Under the pieces are notes generated by a model. That model was not told the DNA's origin, did not search any database, and was given only the letters and a program-made list of their open reading frames with translations. Below are positions 6,352 through 8,965 of a stretch of 8,965 nucleotides of DNA, piece after piece. Both the position numbers and the translations under genes were made by a program. Position 1 is the first letter of the stretch; each line of letters opens with the position of its first letter. Source of the DNA: Halieaceae bacterium UBA4438 (lineage in GTDB: Bacteria > Pseudomonadota > Gammaproteobacteria > Pseudomonadales > Halieaceae); assembly GCA_002390485.1 (NCBI GenBank), contig DGPO01000088.1, positions 35,023 through 43,987 on the forward strand. Reading direction: 5' to 3'.

Positions 6352-7623
6352 ATGGCCAAAGTATGTCTAGTCGGTGATCGCACCGATGGATACCGTCTGG
6401 AGGTTGATGGAGCACCGTTCTACGTTAAGGGCGCGGGGCTGGAGTTCGGGCAACTGGCGTCGCTGGCTGGCGCGGGTGGTAATACGTTCAGAACGTGGCG
6501 AGTTGCTAACGGAGAACGCAGCGCAGAAGACATTCTAGACGAAGCGCAGTCGCTTGGACTCATGGTCTGTATGGGTCTGGATATGGCGCGCGAGCGTCAT
6601 GGGTTCGACTATTCTGATGCACAGGCCGTCGCCTTGCAAAATGAGCAGATGATGCTCGATGTAAACAGACTCAAAGACCACCCTGCTCTCCTCATGTGGG
6701 GCTTGGGAAATGAGTTAAATCTCCGCGCCACCAACGCGGCTGTTTGGGATGCGGTAGAAGACCTCGCGACTCGCATCAAAGCCGCTGACTCCAATCATCC
6801 AGTCACCACCATGCTCGCGGGCATCGACGAGGCCACAGTCAGTGCGATTGCTGCAAAAGCACCATCACTCGACTTTCTCTCGTTTCAAATTTACGGGGAG
6901 ATTGACCAGCTTGGGCAACTGCTGTCGCGCGCCGGCTACGATGGCCCCTACCAACTTACAGAGTGGGGTCCAACCGGTCACTGGGAAAGTCCGGAAACTG
7001 CCTGGGGCAGACCGATCGAACCCAACAGCTCGCAAAAGGCGCGCGATATTTCGCGACGCTACAACACCATTATTCTTGCTGACAGTCGTCGGTGCTTAGG
7101 GGCTTACATTTTTCTTTGGGGTCAAAAGCAAGAACGCACGCCCACTTGGTACAGCATGTTTCTTGAGGATGGCAAACACACGGAAGCTGTCGAGGTCATG
7201 AACCAAGCTTGGACCGGTCAATCACCCAAGCGCCATTCGCTTCAAATAAAATCACTAACACTGTCGGGGCAGCCCGCCAGTGCGAGCGTCACAGGTCAGA
7301 TCGATGATCGACTGCATGCACAACTCACACTGCTTGAAACCAAAGGCAATCCAACCATTTCTTGGACTGTCTGCACCGAAGTCTCAAAAGCACTTGAGAG
7401 CGATGGCGGGGATTTTGAACCAACCCCTCCGAGCGTTCTATCAAGTATCGGGACGCAGAACACAGACTTTGCTTTTCAACTTTCACAACCGGGTGAGTAC
7501 CGCCTATTTTGCCAAGTCGACATGCCCGATGCGACAAGCGCCGTGGTTAACCTGCCCTTTTTAGTTAAACCAAAATCTCGCACCCGAAACGGGTTTTTAA
7601 ACTTCTTTAGACGAAAGATGTAA
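6352..7623 (+). CDS. Glycoside hydrolase with GH2-type TIM barrel, cytoplasmic
   Basis: This 423-aa protein looks like a retaining glycoside hydrolase built on the GH2 catalytic barrel. It begins with a short strand pair and FYVKGAGLEFG (about residues 23-33), then NTFRTWR (44-50). WGLGNELN (116-123) holds the acid/base Glu121, and LTEWGPTGHW (202-211) holds the nucleophile Glu204. WGQKQERTPTWYSMF (256-270) is the end of the barrel. Residues about 290-410 form a beta-rich C-terminal domain I do not recognise, and the end (NGFLNFFRRKM) is basic and aromatic. The N-terminal sugar-binding and sandwich domains of classic GH2 enzymes are absent. No signal peptide is present, so it should act on imported sugar. 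It overlaps the following GPH symporter gene by one base (TAATG), implying translational coupling. The sugar and linkage cannot be told; a GH5-like clan A enzyme is an alternative. Confidence 0.85.
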   Translation: MAKVCLVGDRTDGYRLEVDGAPFYVKGAGLEFGQLASLAGAGGNTFRTWRVANGERSAEDILDEAQSLGLMVCMGLDMARERHGFDYSDAQAVALQNEQMMLDVNRLKDHPALLMWGLGNELNLRATNAAVWDAVEDLATRIKAADSNHPVTTMLAGIDEATVSAIAAKAPSLDFLSFQIYGEIDQLGQLLSRAGYDGPYQLTEWGPTGHWESPETAWGRPIEPNSSQKARDISRRYNTIILADSRRCLGAYIFLWGQKQERTPTWYSMFLEDGKHTEAVEVMNQAWTGQSPKRHSLQIKSLTLSGQPASASVTGQIDDRLHAQLTLLETKGNPTISWTVCTEVSKALESDGGDFEPTPPSVLSSIGTQNTDFAFQLSQPGEYRLFCQVDMPDATSAVVNLPFLVKPKSRTRNGFLNFFRRKM

Positions 7624-8965
7624 TGAATACACAAACTCTTAAAGCCGACGCAGCAGTGACGACTAGCGTTGCGAAGCGAAAATCGATTCCGTTAGGACAA
7701 CAAATCGCCTTTGGCGTTGGCATGCTGGCCAATCAGATGTTTCCGGCAGCGCTCGGAATTTTTATGGTTATCTTGGTCCAAAGTTTAGGCATGAGCCCCG
7801 TTTTGTGGGGTTTGATTTTTTTCCTGCCTAAGCTCGTCGACGCTGTTTTGGACCCCTTAATGGGCTACATATCAGATCGCACACAGTCGCGCTGGGGAAA
7901 ACGTCGGCCCTACATATTTATCGGCGCCATTATCGCAGGACTGTCTTACATTGCCATGTGGCAACTGTCTGCAGAAAACAGTCAGCTCTACAACTTTTGG
8001 TATTTCCTGGGTTGGTCCATTGTATTCTTTTTCGGAATGACCATTTTCGGTGTGCCTTACGTTGCAATGGGCTACGAGATGAGCTCCGACTACCATGAGC
8101 GAACGCGTCTTATGGCCGTCGCGCAGTGGATTGGACAATGGGCCTGGGTCATTGCACCCTGGTTTTGGATTGTCTTGTATGACCCCAACTGGTTTGAATC
8201 CGCCACCGAGGGTGCACGAACCCTCTCCATCTATGTCGGTGTGACCTGTATGTTGCTGGCCATGGTTCCTGCCATTTTCTGTCAGTCTGAAGACACGTCA
8301 GACGCGGCAGAGAGTCAGTCTCAAGGCACGCTCTCTGACAGATTCAGGGAACTCTTTGAAGGTATTATCATCACCCTTCGAAATAAGCCTTTCCAGCGCA
8401 TTTGCACGGCAACTTTTTTCATCTTCAATGCGTACAATTGTGTCGCGGGCTTCGCCTTCTTCATCATTGTGTACTACATGAACGGGGGCGACCCAGTGGC
8501 CGCAGGTGTTTGGCCTGCGTTGTTTGGCAGTGTCTCTGCATTGTGCACCTGCGGTGCCGTCATCCCAATCGTGACTTACATGTCACAGAAGTACGGTAAG
8601 CACAGAACCTTTCTCATTACGCAGACAATGTCCCTCGCGGGCTACGCGATGTTTTGGTGGAGTTTTTCACCCGAAAACCCCTATCTCATGTTCTTGCCGA
8701 TCCCACTATTTGTGTTCGGTATCGGTGGACTCTTCACCATTATGATGTCAATGACGGCTGATATTTGTGACCTTGATGAGCTCAATACCCACGAGCGTCG
8801 CGAGGGTCTCTTTGGCGCAATATATTGGCTCATGGTCAAGTTCGGAGCGGCATTTGCCGGGCTTTTGAGCGGCCTCATACTGGCCGCTGTTGGATTCGAT
8901 CAAACGGTCACCGTTCAAACCGATGAAGCACTTGCAGGTCTCAGAGCTGCATTCATTATCGTTCC
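7623..8965 (+). CDS. GPH-family (MFS_2) sugar:cation symporter, 3' end missing
   Basis: This gene starts with the ATG inside TAATG at the end of the glycoside hydrolase gene, with GAAAG 5 nt upstream as ribosome-binding site, and is open to the window edge (447 codons visible, so close to complete for a family of about 450-500 residues). It encodes a polytopic inner-membrane protein of the glycoside-pentoside-hexuronide:cation symporter family, related to MelB. The diagnostic loop after the second helix is DPLMGYISDRTQSRWGKRRP (residues 77-96). A second family block, ADICDLDELNTHERREGLFGAIYW (379-402), lies near the end, with its acidic residues and RREG typical of the family. A hydrophilic central loop (about 221-245) divides the two halves. 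It most likely imports the glycoside cleaved by the upstream enzyme; the sugar and coupling ion are unknown. Confidence 0.93.
   Translation, partial: MNTQTLKADAAVTTSVAKRKSIPLGQQIAFGVGMLANQMFPAALGIFMVILVQSLGMSPVLWGLIFFLPKLVDAVLDPLMGYISDRTQSRWGKRRPYIFIGAIIAGLSYIAMWQLSAENSQLYNFWYFLGWSIVFFFGMTIFGVPYVAMGYEMSSDYHERTRLMAVAQWIGQWAWVIAPWFWIVLYDPNWFESATEGARTLSIYVGVTCMLLAMVPAIFCQSEDTSDAAESQSQGTLSDRFRELFEGIIITLRNKPFQRICTATFFIFNAYNCVAGFAFFIIVYYMNGGDPVAAGVWPALFGSVSALCTCGAVIPIVTYMSQKYGKHRTFLITQTMSLAGYAMFWWSFSPENPYLMFLPIPLFVFGIGGLFTIMMSMTADICDLDELNTHERREGLFGAIYWLMVKFGAAFAGLLSGLILAAVGFDQTVTVQTDEALAGLRAAFIIV

Noticed and set aside
1..8965. Search for mobile elements, CRISPR arrays, tRNA genes, toxin-antitoxin or defence genes
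   Set aside because: No transposase, regularly spaced repeats, tRNA cloverleaf or known defence domains were found; base composition looks even by eye across the genes.

Overview
The window looks like chromosomal DNA of a free-living, heterotrophic, probably marine gammaproteobacterium. This is inferred from the kinds of protein present, moderate GC content and dense gene packing. No rRNA or tRNA gene is present, so placement is tentative. No phage, insertion sequence, CRISPR or defence-island signature was seen.

Left part (1-1971): the 3' end of an AbgB-like M20 metallo-amidohydrolase runs rightward. It meets a leftward pair made of a hotdog-fold acyl-CoA thioesterase and, 7 nt downstream, a conserved hypothetical protein whose 3' end overlaps the amidohydrolase by 45 nt.

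Middle part (1972-6162): after a 242-bp divergent intergenic region comes a small exported or membrane-anchored cytochrome c. It converges on an AGMO/sterol-desaturase-like di-iron membrane oxygenase, and a GC-rich hairpin lies at the junction. Divergent from the oxygenase is a secreted Ntn-hydrolase of the penicillin/AHL acylase family. Its predicted beta chain has Ser1, His23, Val70 and Asn244 at the positions used by glutaryl-7-ACA and AHL acylases. The acylase ends in a clear rho-independent terminator.

Right part (6163-8965): a second transcription unit begins with a cytoplasmic glycoside hydrolase with a GH2-type TIM barrel. It is joined through a TAATG stop/start overlap to a GPH-family sugar:cation symporter that runs off the window. 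This fits an import-then-hydrolyse pair for a small glycoside. A nested inverted repeat sits on the likely promoter and ribosome-binding region of this operon.

Most genes belong to known families. The points most worth following are the specificity of the acylase, the minimal GH2 enzyme coupled to its transporter, the nested repeat upstream of that pair, and the CxxxC-bearing cytochrome. I do not see convincing evidence of a wholly new multi-gene system.
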